From: Candidatus Eiseniibacteriota bacterium
GTDB taxonomy: Bacteria; JAFGKV01
Length of the DNA: 9,987 nucleotides
Direction: 5' to 3'
Assembly: GCA_025453925.1 (NCBI GenBank)
Contig: JALOPK010000096.1
Span: forward strand, 1 to 9,987
The translations under genes were made by a program, and so were the position numbers. The notes under the pieces were generated by a model that saw only the letters and a list, made by a program, of their open reading frames with translations, was not told the DNA's origin and made no database searches. Shown here one piece after another: positions 1-6,877 of this stretch; positions within the stretch are counted from its first letter, which is position 1; each line of letters opens with the position of its first letter.

Positions 1-291
1 CTGGAGGATCTGTCCGGGCGCGACCATGATGAATGCGCTCCCTTTCCCCACCGACAACTCAATCCCCGAAGGGATCACGGAGCCTGGTGCGATGACGGCA
101 GTCGTATCGAGGCCGAGCTGCGTGTGCCGGTGCAGGTGCGGACCGTGGAGGAGTATCGGCGAACCCGCTGTGGGCGAGACCATGATCATCACGGTCAGCA
201 TCGTCTCCCACGCCCGGGGGCGCCAGCCCTCGTCGCGGGGCCGGTCACGTCGGCACTTGCCGCCGGGAAGACGATTCAGACGTTTGGTCAT
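1..291 (-). CDS. Unrecognised, probably exported protein coupled to murF (N-terminal part, runs off left edge)
   Basis: The frame is open from an ATG at 291 to the left edge, giving 97 codons without a stop. The ATG overlaps the murF TGA in an ATGA arrangement, a common sign of translational coupling, and this is the main reason to believe the gene. The N-terminus is rich in Arg and Lys (about residues 1-27). A short hydrophobic stretch follows (MLTVMIMV, 31-38) with small residues after it (SPTAGS), which resembles a signal peptide or membrane anchor. The rest (about 45-97) is rich in Gly, Val and Ile with alternating hydrophobic residues, suggesting beta structure (for example VIAPGSVIPSG at 66-76). 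It is not MraY, the usual product after MurF, nor any other cell-wall enzyme I recognise. A FecR-like or similar beta domain is conceivable but unproven. If the start were residue 31, the basic region would be lost. Confidence 0.55.
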   Translation of the reverse strand, partial: MTKRLNRLPGGKCRRDRPRDEGWRPRAWETMLTVMIMVSPTAGSPILLHGPHLHRHTQLGLDTTAVIAPGSVIPSGIELSVGKGSAFIMVAPGQILQ

Positions 292-1727
292 GTGCCGCGC
301 GTGGAGGGTTTGTCCGGGTGCGGGGCGGGCGAGAAGCGGGCGATCACGGCCGCGCTCACGCGCTCCAGGCGCATGGCGCGAGAGCCCTTCACGAGGATGA
401 CGTCGCCATGACGGTGATCAGCGATCAATAGATCAATCATTTCCTCCGCGGTCCCGACATGGACGCCGATCCCATGGGGCGCCTGCCGGGAGTACTCCTG
501 CACGGTATGGCCCGATAGCGGTCCGAATCCCAGAAGCATCCCGATTCCCAGGGCTGCGGCCCGCGCCCCGATCTCGCGGTGATACTCTGCGGAGGATGCT
601 CCGAGCTCCCGCATGTCAGCCATGGCCACGACGCGCCGCCCTGCCACCGGGAGCTCCGCGATGGTGCAGAGCGCCGCCATGAGGGCATCGGGCGATGCGT
701 TGTAGCAGTCCTCGAGAATGATGCTTCCGTCCAGGAGCCGCACCAGCCGTGACCGCAGGGGAGAGGGTTCGAACGCGGCGAGCCCTCGCGCCACGTGGTC
801 GGCGGTGGCGCCGGAGGCTATGGCTATGGCGGCAGCGGCAGCCGCGTTCATCCGGTTATGGGCGCCCGGCACTCTCAGCGTCACCGGCACGTCAGTACCC
901 CCCCAGCACAGCGAAAACGTCTGGAAATCAACTCCAGTTCGCGCGTTCAACGAAAGACGCACGGAGGCTGAGGGATCCATCCCGAACGTGATCCGCCGGA
1001 TGTCTCTCCGGAGCGCCATGCTCCGCACCAGTTGATCGTCCGCATTCAGGACGGCCACACCGTCGGGCTGGATGCCGTCGAGGATCTCGGCCTTGGCCCG
1101 GGCGATCTCCGACAGGTTCGAGAAGTTCTCCAAGTGTACCGGCCGCACGTTGGTCACCGCCCCCACCTGCGGCCTGACCAGAGGGACCAGGGCGCGGATC
1201 TCACCGGCGAAGCTCATGCCGATCTCTACCACGGCGAAGCGGTGGTGGGAACGCAGCGACAGCAGCGTGAGCGGTACTCCCGTCGAGTTGTTGAAGTTGC
1301 CTGCGGTCGCCGCAGTGGGTCCCGCCTCGGTAAGAATTGCCGCCGCCATGTCTTTGACCGTTGTCTTTCCGACGCTGCCGGTAAGGGCTGCAACGCTCCC
1401 GGGGAACCCAGCTCTCCAGTGGCTCGCTAGTCTGCTCAGCGCTTCCAGGGTGTCGCGCACCAGTAACCGAGGAAGCTCCATCCCCGCATCACTCCGTGCC
1501 ACCACCGCAGCCGTCGCTCCGCGGTTGGATGCGTCACGGATGAACCCGTGACCGTCATGGGCCGTGCCAGGGAGTGCCACAAACATGTCCCCCGGCGTTA
1601 CCGCCCGGGAATCGAGACTGATGCCGCTCACCGCCGCGGGAGGCGTATCGAGCCATCGACCGCTCGTCCAGTCAACCAGATCGCCGGAGGCGATGTCGCA
1701 ATCCGTTCTCATCGGAAGTGTTGCCAT
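288..1727 (-). CDS. murF: UDP-N-acetylmuramoyl-tripeptide--D-alanyl-D-alanine ligase
   Basis: MurF is the cytoplasmic enzyme that uses ATP to add D-Ala-D-Ala to the UDP-MurNAc-tripeptide, the last soluble step of peptidoglycan precursor synthesis. The 479-residue product has the full Mur ligase layout. The N-terminal substrate domain has SGISLDSRAVTPGDMFVAL (34-52). The ATPase domain has the P-loop TGSVGKTT (116-123), VEIGMSFAGEI (168-178) and NADD (228-231). The C-terminal ligase domain has CYNASPDAL (341-349), MADMRELG (369-376) and VKGSRAMRLE (446-455). The length is slightly above the usual 450 or so. The ATG at 1727 is chosen because AGGAGG lies 4 bases upstream (1737-1732); a Met five codons in would be too far from it. 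The next gene upstream is on the other strand, so murF leads its operon rather than following murE. Confidence 0.97.
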   Translation of the reverse strand: MATLPMRTDCDIASGDLVDWTSGRWLDTPPAAVSGISLDSRAVTPGDMFVALPGTAHDGHGFIRDASNRGATAAVVARSDAGMELPRLLVRDTLEALSRLASHWRAGFPGSVAALTGSVGKTTVKDMAAAILTEAGPTAATAGNFNNSTGVPLTLLSLRSHHRFAVVEIGMSFAGEIRALVPLVRPQVGAVTNVRPVHLENFSNLSEIARAKAEILDGIQPDGVAVLNADDQLVRSMALRRDIRRITFGMDPSASVRLSLNARTGVDFQTFSLCWGGTDVPVTLRVPGAHNRMNAAAAAAIAIASGATADHVARGLAAFEPSPLRSRLVRLLDGSIILEDCYNASPDALMAALCTIAELPVAGRRVVAMADMRELGASSAEYHREIGARAAALGIGMLLGFGPLSGHTVQEYSRQAPHGIGVHVGTAEEMIDLLIADHRHGDVILVKGSRAMRLERVSAAVIARFSPAPHPDKPSTRGT

Positions 1728-1949
1728 TCATCCTCCTTCGAAGGGAAACATAGTTGCTCGCGTCTCGCGGGCAACAGGCACTGCGATCCGTGGTCACACC
1801 AACACCGATACGGCGCGACCGGCTTCACCCCTTCCTTGAGGGCCTTGACAGCCTTATGGCTGCGGGGTTGCTTGACTCCAACGCGCATGTTCATGCTCAT
1901 CGCTCTCGGCGACGCCGGATGCTCCTCGGGGCACCCGTGCGTGTCGAGC
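1728..1949. promoter_or_regulatory. Divergent intergenic region with inverted repeat and murF promoter candidate
   Basis: No convincing gene lies between murF and tRNA-Lys. At 1754-1774 arms TTGCTCGCG and CGCGGGCAA flank a 3-base centre. They pair with one U-G wobble as plus-strand RNA and one C-A mismatch as minus-strand RNA. On the minus strand, TTGCCC (1774-1769) and TATGTT (1752-1747) are 16 bases apart and each match four of six sigma-70 consensus positions, so they could be the murF promoter with the repeat acting as an operator inside it. On the plus strand TTGACA occurs at 1845-1850 and TTGACT at 1872-1877, but neither has a good -10 at the right distance, so no promoter for the tRNA is assigned. 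All of this is pattern matching. Confidence 0.3.
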
Positions 1950-2022
1950 GGGGGCGTAGCTCAGCAGGCAGAGCAGCAGACTTTTAATCTGACGGTCGCA
2001 GGTTCGATTCCTGCCGCCCTCA
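1950..2022 (+). tRNA. tRNA-Lys (anticodon TTT)
   Basis: A complete cloverleaf of 73 bases. The acceptor arms GGGGGCG (1950-1956) and CGCCCTC (2015-2021) pair with one G-U, and the discriminator is A2022. The D stem is GCTC/GAGC (1959-1962, 1971-1974) with loop AGCAGGCA. The anticodon stem GCAGA/TCTGA (1976-1980, 1988-1992) has a G-A mismatch at its outer pair. The loop is CTTTTAA with anticodon TTT at 1983-1985. The T stem is GCAGG/CCTGC (1998-2002, 2010-2014) with loop TTCGATT. The 3' CCA is not encoded, so it must be added by the CCA-adding enzyme. Loop identity and the A discriminator fit tRNA-Lys decoding AAA and AAG. Confidence 0.96.
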
Positions 2023-2066
2023 TGCGTGTATCCGAAGTGACCTGCCATCACGGGAGCATCACATTC

Positions 2067-2318
2067 ATGGATGTAACTGTCAACGAGTTTCAGAAGTCGG
2101 CCACCGAGCGGGTCGTTGCAAAGATCAGGGAGTTCCGCGGCCGGCAGTACGTCGACATTCGCGTCTACTACCTCGCCAACATCTCCGACAATACGTATGC
2201 CCCTACGAAGAAAGGGATCATGCTCTCCCCCGAACTGCTTCCGGATCTCTCGAGTATGGTCGATCAGCTCGTGAAGGCCTGCGGCGGGAACGGGGCAGAA
2301 GGAGGGTCTGACGGGTAG
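2067..2318 (+). CDS. PC4/p15-type ssDNA-binding transcriptional coactivator protein
   Basis: An 83-residue protein that is nearly all PC4 domain. The motif FRGRQYVDIRVYY (about residues 26-38) followed by KKGIMLSPELLPDL (51-64) matches the strand-and-helix core of the PC4/YdbC family. Proteins of this family bind single-stranded DNA as dimers, and bacterial members are small and poorly characterised. The KxxKG-like element followed by a C-terminal amphipathic helix is typical. The start at 2067 removes an upstream in-frame extension that runs through the tRNA; GGGAG lies 10 bases before it (2052-2056). The gene starts 44 bases after tRNA-Lys and may share its transcript. The last 12 or so residues are Gly- and Glu-rich and probably disordered. 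The role in this organism (transcription, repair or nucleoid) is not known. Confidence 0.85.
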   Translation: MDVTVNEFQKSATERVVAKIREFRGRQYVDIRVYYLANISDNTYAPTKKGIMLSPELLPDLSSMVDQLVKACGGNGAEGGSDG

Positions 2319-2329
2319 CGGCGTCGTGG

Positions 2330-2394
2330 TTTCCGGCGCCGGAAAGGTCGGCGTCCCGGCAAGGCCGCGGCCTTAGATACGCCCCGTTCGGGGC
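2330..2394. repeat. Three consecutive palindromes between the PC4 gene and the GGDEF gene
   Basis: Three palindromes follow one another: TTTCCGGCGCCGGAAA (2330-2345, perfect, 16 bases), AAGGCCGCGGCCTT (2361-2374, perfect, 14 bases) and GCCCCGTTCGGGGC (2381-2394, a 5- or 6-pair stem around the TT/GTTC centre). None is followed by a T tract, so none is a classic intrinsic terminator in either direction. The third ends 19 bases before the start codon of the next gene, just ahead of its Shine-Dalgarno. They could be protein-binding sites, a transcription end or mRNA-stabilising hairpins, or part of a leader of the downstream operon. Confidence 0.6.
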
Positions 2395-2413
2395 ATGAGG
2401 GGAGAGTGGTGCC

Positions 2414-3409
2414 ATGACTTCAGCCAGCAGAGCGACGAGGCCAGCGGCCGGGGTCGAGACCCAGCGCAGGCTGCTCACCCTTTTTGCGTCGGCGTCGCTG
2501 ATGCCGGTCCTGCTCCTGGTGTACGTGTTCGTGGTGTACATCCTTCCCGTGGCCCGGCAGGGTGCGAGCACATTGCAGCCCACTCCGCTGGTCATGCTGA
2601 TCATCGCCTCCGTCATTCTGGCCGTGTCCGGCACCATTCTCATCGCCACCACGTCCCGGCGGCTCGGTTCCATCGCCGCGTCTCTAGCTGCTGCTGCGCC
2701 GCCGCCGCCCGGCGTCCGTGCCGATGAACTCGCGCAGGTGGAGACTGCCGCCCGCCGACTGAAGGGTGTCATCGACCATCAGAAAGCGGAGATCCTTCAA
2801 TTGAGGCAGGAGCAGGCCCAGCTCCGCCAGGATCTCCAGCATTCCCGCGAGGAGGCGGAGCGCGTCGCTGCCGCCCAGCCGGTCCCCGGCACGTGGGACC
2901 TGGATGGATGGCAGGGGTATCTCGACCAGGAGGTTGAGCGGTCGAGAAGGTATCATCGCCATTTCTGCGTGCTCTTCCTCCAGCTCGAACGGTTCGCCGA
3001 GGCGGTGAATCGCCTTCCCACGGTCGAGCGAGAGGAGATTGCCCGCAGCATCACCGAACGCCTGCGCTCCTGGGTTCGGCTGAGCGATCTCATGGCAGGT
3101 TCGCCCCAGCAGTACTTCGTCATGCTGCTGCCCGAGACCGAAGTCCACGGCGGACGCAAAGTCGCTGAACGCATGGTTGCCCGGCTGTGCGACGGATCAT
3201 TCGTCACGCGGTCCGCTCTCCAGGGGATCTCCTTCGCAGCTTCGGCAGGCCTGGCCTGTTTCCCCGATGACGCCAGGGATTCCGGTGGCCTGATCGAGTG
3301 TGCGCGCGCCGCGTTGGCCGCCGCGTGCACCGAGGGGAACGGGGCAGTGGCGATCTACGACAAGAACCAGAGGAAGTCGGGTGACTGGCCCCCGGCGAGT
3401 TCACAGTAG
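2414..3409 (+). CDS. Membrane-anchored protein with degenerate GGDEF domain and intact-looking I-site
   Basis: A 331-residue protein with two likely membrane segments (about 21-43 and 59-79), a proline-rich linker (96-99), a coiled-coil-prone stretch rich in Glu, Gln and Arg (about 103-152) and a C-terminal GGDEF fold (about 160-318). The fold is recognisable from VRLSDLMAGSPQQYFVMLLPETE (start 221) and from the later SAGLACFPDDA (277-287). Active diguanylate cyclases have GG(D/E)EF; here the position reads PQQYF (231-235). The usual DLDxFK metal-site segment reads QLERF (190-194), so the metal-binding Asp is also gone. The RxxD inhibitory-site motif, five residues before the GGDEF position, is kept as RLSD (222-225). 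Catalysis is therefore unlikely; c-di-GMP binding is possible. AGGGGAG lies 9 bases before the ATG (2398-2404). It is first in a run of five same-strand genes. Confidence 0.85.
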   Translation: MTSASRATRPAAGVETQRRLLTLFASASLMPVLLLVYVFVVYILPVARQGASTLQPTPLVMLIIASVILAVSGTILIATTSRRLGSIAASLAAAAPPPPGVRADELAQVETAARRLKGVIDHQKAEILQLRQEQAQLRQDLQHSREEAERVAAAQPVPGTWDLDGWQGYLDQEVERSRRYHRHFCVLFLQLERFAEAVNRLPTVEREEIARSITERLRSWVRLSDLMAGSPQQYFVMLLPETEVHGGRKVAERMVARLCDGSFVTRSALQGISFAASAGLACFPDDARDSGGLIECARAALAAACTEGNGAVAIYDKNQRKSGDWPPASSQ

Positions 3410-3454
3410 GAGCGTTTCGCTGCCGCCTCCGATCTCGTCTGTCCCCACGCGGAC

Positions 3455-4714
3455 ATGAGGGGCTCACACCGGGCTGTTGCACGAACGCCTTCTCTCCTCA
3501 TGGGCCTCGCGCTCATTCTCTCGCGCAGGTACCTGCATCATCCCGGGGGACGCCGGAGACTGTCGGGGCTTGTGGCGGTGGCCGGCGTTGCAGCGGGCGT
3601 CACGATGCTCGTAGTGGTTATGGCCGTGCTCAACGGTCTGGCGACGGACCTCCGGTCGAGAATCACCAGAACGGAAAGTCACATCCGCATCACCCGGTCC
3701 GACGGCCTGCCGGCGGTGGTCGACTCGGCTTTGGTCGTCTCCCTGGCGGGGCAAGGACGCCTCGTGGGCATGGCCCGATTCGTGCAGGGAGAACTCCTGC
3801 TCATCCATCACGGCAAGACTGCGGGTGCTCTGCTCTATGGGATCGACATGGCCAGCCCTGGTCGAGGCGAGGAACTGCGATCCATGTTGCGGGACGACGG
3901 TTCCTGCGCCTCGGGCACGGGAGGGCTGGTGCTGGGGAGCCTCCTCGCGCAACGCATCTGGGCGGTACCGGGGGACACCGTATTGCTCGCGACTCCCAGG
4001 GAACTCATGCCTCGCCCCGGAGGCCGACCCCCAAGACTCGCGCGGCGGGTGGTTGACTGCGTCTTCACCTCCGGCCTGCCGGATTTCGATGCAAGTCTCG
4101 CGTTCATGCCGACGGACCAGGCCGTGCGTCTCTTGGAGGGCCAGAGCGCTCCCGGCGTGGAGCTGTGGCTTCGTGACCCTGCCGATGCTCCCCGGGTTTC
4201 CCGACGCCTCGCGGCGGCTCTGGCGACTACCGAGCATCTTGAGGTCAGGCACTGGGGCGAACTGAACCGGAGCCTGTTTGATGCCCTGCGGCTTGAGAAA
4301 CTGGCGATGTTCGTTGTCCTGGCTCTGGTGATCTGCATCGCCGGCCTCAACATCACGGGCGGCATCCTCCGTAACGTGATCGCCCGGCGCACGGACATCG
4401 CGATTCTCATGACCATGGGGTGTACGCGCACCACGGTTCTGGCCGTGTTTCTTCTCGAAGGCATGCTGATCGGTGTGGCGGGCGCGGCCCTGGGAAGTAC
4501 GTTGGGTGTTGGTCTTGGAGCCGCCATCGAGCGATCGGGGGTGTTGACCATCCCGGGAGATCTCATGCCATTCGCCATCATCCCCATGCTGATGCGCGCC
4601 GGAGACCTTGGCTGGGTCTGCATCGCCTCGGTCTTCATCACCACCGCAAGCGCGGTCTATCCTGCCTACCGAGCCTCGCGGCTAGATCCAGTGTCCATTC
4701 TCCGGGATCTCTGA
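3455..4714 (+). CDS. LolC/LolE-family (FtsX/MacB-type) ABC transporter permease, first subunit
   Basis: A 419-residue inner-membrane permease with one N-terminal membrane segment (about 36-60, ending in VLNGL), a large extracytoplasmic domain (61-283) and three C-terminal segments (about 284-305, 327-357 and 386-403) forming the FtsX domain. Family hallmarks are RRTDIAILMTMGCTR (311-325) and YPAYRASRLDPVSILR (402-417). In the Lol system such permeases, with the LolD ATPase, extract lipoproteins from the inner membrane for passage to the outer membrane; related FtsX permeases serve other envelope tasks. The start is uncertain. Met16 (3500) begins MGLALILSRRYL, which resembles the usual family N-terminus, but neither start has a clear Shine-Dalgarno. 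Its TGA overlaps the next ATG by one base. No ABC ATPase is encoded nearby. Confidence 0.9.
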   Translation: MRGSHRAVARTPSLLMGLALILSRRYLHHPGGRRRLSGLVAVAGVAAGVTMLVVVMAVLNGLATDLRSRITRTESHIRITRSDGLPAVVDSALVVSLAGQGRLVGMARFVQGELLLIHHGKTAGALLYGIDMASPGRGEELRSMLRDDGSCASGTGGLVLGSLLAQRIWAVPGDTVLLATPRELMPRPGGRPPRLARRVVDCVFTSGLPDFDASLAFMPTDQAVRLLEGQSAPGVELWLRDPADAPRVSRRLAAALATTEHLEVRHWGELNRSLFDALRLEKLAMFVVLALVICIAGLNITGGILRNVIARRTDIAILMTMGCTRTTVLAVFLLEGMLIGVAGAALGSTLGVGLGAAIERSGVLTIPGDLMPFAIIPMLMRAGDLGWVCIASVFITTASAVYPAYRASRLDPVSILRDL

Positions 4715-5919
4715 TGATGCTCGCCCTGCGTGCCGCGGCCCATTTGGCGTTCTCGCCATCGGGCCGGCTCTACCGGGTGATCTCGCTGCTCTGCGTGGCG
4801 GGCATCGGCCTGGCCGTCGCCGCATTGGTCGTGGTCATGTCGGTCATCAACGGCTTCCGGTCTGAATTCGCGAGATCCCTCTTGCGGGCAGAACCGCATG
4901 TCACCGTTCGCGCCATGGGGAGGCAGCTCGGGGACAACGATTCCGCCACCGCCGCCGTGCTGCGGCAACTGCCCGGAGTCCGCAGCGTCGATCCCTACTT
5001 CCTGCAGGAAGTCCTTGTCGCCAAGTCGAAACGGGTCGGGGGCGGGCTGTTTCGCGGTGTCCCGCGGGACGGTCCCTTTCCCTCGGCGACCACGGTGGTT
5101 GCGGGGCGATGGCCGCCGGACCGTCCCGAGGATATCGCCCTGGGCAAGGAGCTTGCCGCCCGGGTTGGCGCAGTCGTGGGCGACTCAGTGGTGCTGGCGA
5201 CCTTCCTTACCGTCGGTGAAGGGAGTGCCCTCTCGACGCCCCGCGTGATGCCCTTTCGCATCGGCGCACTCCTGGATCTCGGCGTTTTTCAGTACAACAA
5301 CTCGCTGGCGGTGGCGGACCTGGGTGTGGTGCAGAGCTTCTACCGCTGCGATGGTTTGATTACGGGCCTGGAGCTCTCCCTGGAGGATCCGCTCGCCTCC
5401 GATCCGCTTGCCCGAATCGTTGCCGACAGTCTCGGATTCCCATTCTACGCGACCAGCTGGCGGGAGTTGAATGCACCCATGTTCGCGATGCTCACGTTGC
5501 AGAAAAGGGCGCTATTCCTTATTCTCACGCTCATGATAGCAGTTGCCGGCGCCAATGTGGTCAGCGGGCTGACTGCTCTGGTGAGCGCGCGGGGCCGTGA
5601 TATCGGCATCCTCATGGCCATGGGCGTTCGAAGGAAGGGGATCACGCTCGTGTTTCTGTGGGTCGGTGCGATCCTCGGCATGGCCGGGCTTGCTGCGGGG
5701 CTTCTCCTGGCGACCGGCCTCATCGCTTTGGCCAATGGAACCAATCTGGTGCGTCTCGCCGCCGACGTGTATCAGATCGAGCGCCTTCCCCTGAGCATCC
5801 AGGCGCTTGACCTGGCGGTGGTGTCGGGCACGACTCTGGCGGTGGCGGTTGTCTGCACGCTCCTCCCTGCCCTGAGGGCGAGTCGACTCCTTCCCATCGA
5901 GATCCTGCGCTATGAGTAA
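4714..5919 (+). CDS. LolC/LolE-family ABC transporter permease, second subunit
   Basis: A 401-residue homologue of the preceding permease with the same plan. It has a membrane segment at about 23-46 followed by SVINGFRSEF (43-52), an extracytoplasmic domain (about 50-263), and an FtsX domain with three segments (about 264-289, 311-342 and 364-387). Markers are RDIGILMAMGVRRKG (295-309), DVYQIERLPL (351-360, close to the VYxxDRLP element of LolC/LolE) and PALRASRLLPIEILRYE at the C-terminus. The start is set by the TGATG junction with the upstream gene (ATG at 4714, a second ATG at 4717); the longer upstream frame lies inside the first permease and is discarded. The coupling suggests equal synthesis and a heterodimer. 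Whether this pair is the lipoprotein sorter or another exporter cannot be decided without its ATPase. Confidence 0.92.
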   Translation: MMLALRAAAHLAFSPSGRLYRVISLLCVAGIGLAVAALVVVMSVINGFRSEFARSLLRAEPHVTVRAMGRQLGDNDSATAAVLRQLPGVRSVDPYFLQEVLVAKSKRVGGGLFRGVPRDGPFPSATTVVAGRWPPDRPEDIALGKELAARVGAVVGDSVVLATFLTVGEGSALSTPRVMPFRIGALLDLGVFQYNNSLAVADLGVVQSFYRCDGLITGLELSLEDPLASDPLARIVADSLGFPFYATSWRELNAPMFAMLTLQKRALFLILTLMIAVAGANVVSGLTALVSARGRDIGILMAMGVRRKGITLVFLWVGAILGMAGLAAGLLLATGLIALANGTNLVRLAADVYQIERLPLSIQALDLAVVSGTTLAVAVVCTLLPALRASRLLPIEILRYE

Positions 5920-6865
5920 GCCTGGCCGCGTTCGCGGGCTTCTGGTCAACAACCTCACCCTGAAGCTCAGTTCCCTCGTTCTGGCGACGATCCTCTGGCT
6001 GCACGCCACGACGCTCCAGACATATGACGACGTACAGGGGGTGAAGCTGGAAATCGCCGGGATTCCCGATTCCTTGGTGAGCATGGTGCCGCTTCCCACC
6101 CGGGCCGAGGTCGCATTCCGTGGCAAAGGGGATCAGCTCTGGTGGCTGTTCTTCCGGACGCCCCGGGTCGTGCTCACGGTGGAAGATCCGCGCCCAGGCG
6201 TGGCGGTGCTGTCCCTCCATCCCAGCAACGTCCATGTTCCCAGTGGTCTGGACGTGCAAGTGAGTGACGTGACTGCGCCACGGACGATCCGAATTGAACT
6301 CGATCTGCTCAAGCGGAAGGTCGTGCCCGTGATCGTGGAAACCACCGGCCTCCCTGCTCCGGGGTACGTGCGAGTCAACGACAGAATCGTCGTGGATCCC
6401 GCCCACGTGACTCTGGAGGGGCCGTCTTCGGTGCTCGATGACCTCGATGGGGTGCGCACCGAACCCATGGACATCTCGAACGTCAAGGGACCGGTGTCGC
6501 GGAGACTACGGCTTGCCTTGCCGGCCGCCCCGCATCTCACGACCCCCACTGAGGCGGTCTCCGTGCAGGCACTGTTTGAGCGGCTCATCCGACAGACTAT
6601 TGAAGCCGAGCCTGTCCTGAGCCGTCGCCTCCCCGAGGGGTGGGCGCTCGAACCCGAGACGATCCGCCTCCACCTCTGGGCACCGAGCAGCCTCGAGGAT
6701 TCTCTTCGCGCACTGGACGTTGCGGCGCTCGGCCCTGCCCTTGCCATACCGAGGGCGCCGCGCGACTCCGCCATGCTGGACGTCGAGGTGCATCCGCCGT
6801 CCTGGGTGCGGCAGTGCACGGCGGATCCCCCCCGGGTTCTGATGCGGCGTGTGTCGCCGCAGTAG
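5912..6865 (+). CDS. YbbR-like domain protein, membrane-anchored (CdaR-like)
   Basis: A 317-residue protein with a single N-terminal membrane anchor (NNLTLKLSSLVLATILWLHA, 13-32) and extracytoplasmic repeats of YbbR type. The clearest repeat carries GYVRVNDRIVVDPAHVTLEGPSS (start 151), matching the VxPxxVxVxGP signature, followed by VRTEPMDISNVKG (181-193). A preceding region (about 41-133) looks like a further, more diverged repeat. In Firmicutes YbbR proteins (CdaR) bind and regulate the diadenylate cyclase CdaA; in other bacteria their role is unclear. No CdaA or GlmM gene, the usual neighbours, is visible here. The start codon overlaps the end of the second permease gene by 8 bases (ATGAGTAA), implying coupling. 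The C-terminal third (about 230-317) is less typical and may be a lineage-specific domain. Confidence 0.8.
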   Translation: MSKPGRVRGLLVNNLTLKLSSLVLATILWLHATTLQTYDDVQGVKLEIAGIPDSLVSMVPLPTRAEVAFRGKGDQLWWLFFRTPRVVLTVEDPRPGVAVLSLHPSNVHVPSGLDVQVSDVTAPRTIRIELDLLKRKVVPVIVETTGLPAPGYVRVNDRIVVDPAHVTLEGPSSVLDDLDGVRTEPMDISNVKGPVSRRLRLALPAAPHLTTPTEAVSVQALFERLIRQTIEAEPVLSRRLPEGWALEPETIRLHLWAPSSLEDSLRALDVAALGPALAIPRAPRDSAMLDVEVHPPSWVRQCTADPPRVLMRRVSPQ

Positions 6866-6877
6866 CCGTCACCGGCC

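Noticed and set aside
26-411. Two plus-strand frames at the left end
   Set aside because: They are rich in Arg, Pro and Ser, typical of shadow translations of GC-rich DNA, and lie opposite the frame that is coupled to murF.
1845-1877. TTGACA and TTGACT as -35 elements for the tRNA
   Set aside because: No acceptable -10 hexamer at 16-18 bases from either, so no promoter is called.
1709-1900. Minus-strand 63-codon frame ahead of and overlapping the murF start, with three Cys in YRCWCDHGSQC
   Set aside because: No recognisable family and no clear Shine-Dalgarno. It ends inside murF and spans the murF Shine-Dalgarno and the inverted repeat. A leader peptide is possible but cannot be supported.
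1548-2066. In-frame upstream extension of the PC4 gene
   Set aside because: It runs antisense to murF and through the tRNA; the PC4 homology begins only near the Met at 2067.
2381-2394. GC-rich hairpin considered as an intrinsic terminator
   Set aside because: No T tract follows on either strand and it sits almost on the Shine-Dalgarno of the next gene, so it is listed only as a palindrome.
4420-4713. In-frame upstream extension of the second permease
   Set aside because: It lies within the first permease gene in another frame; the TGATG junction and family N-terminus set the start at 4714.
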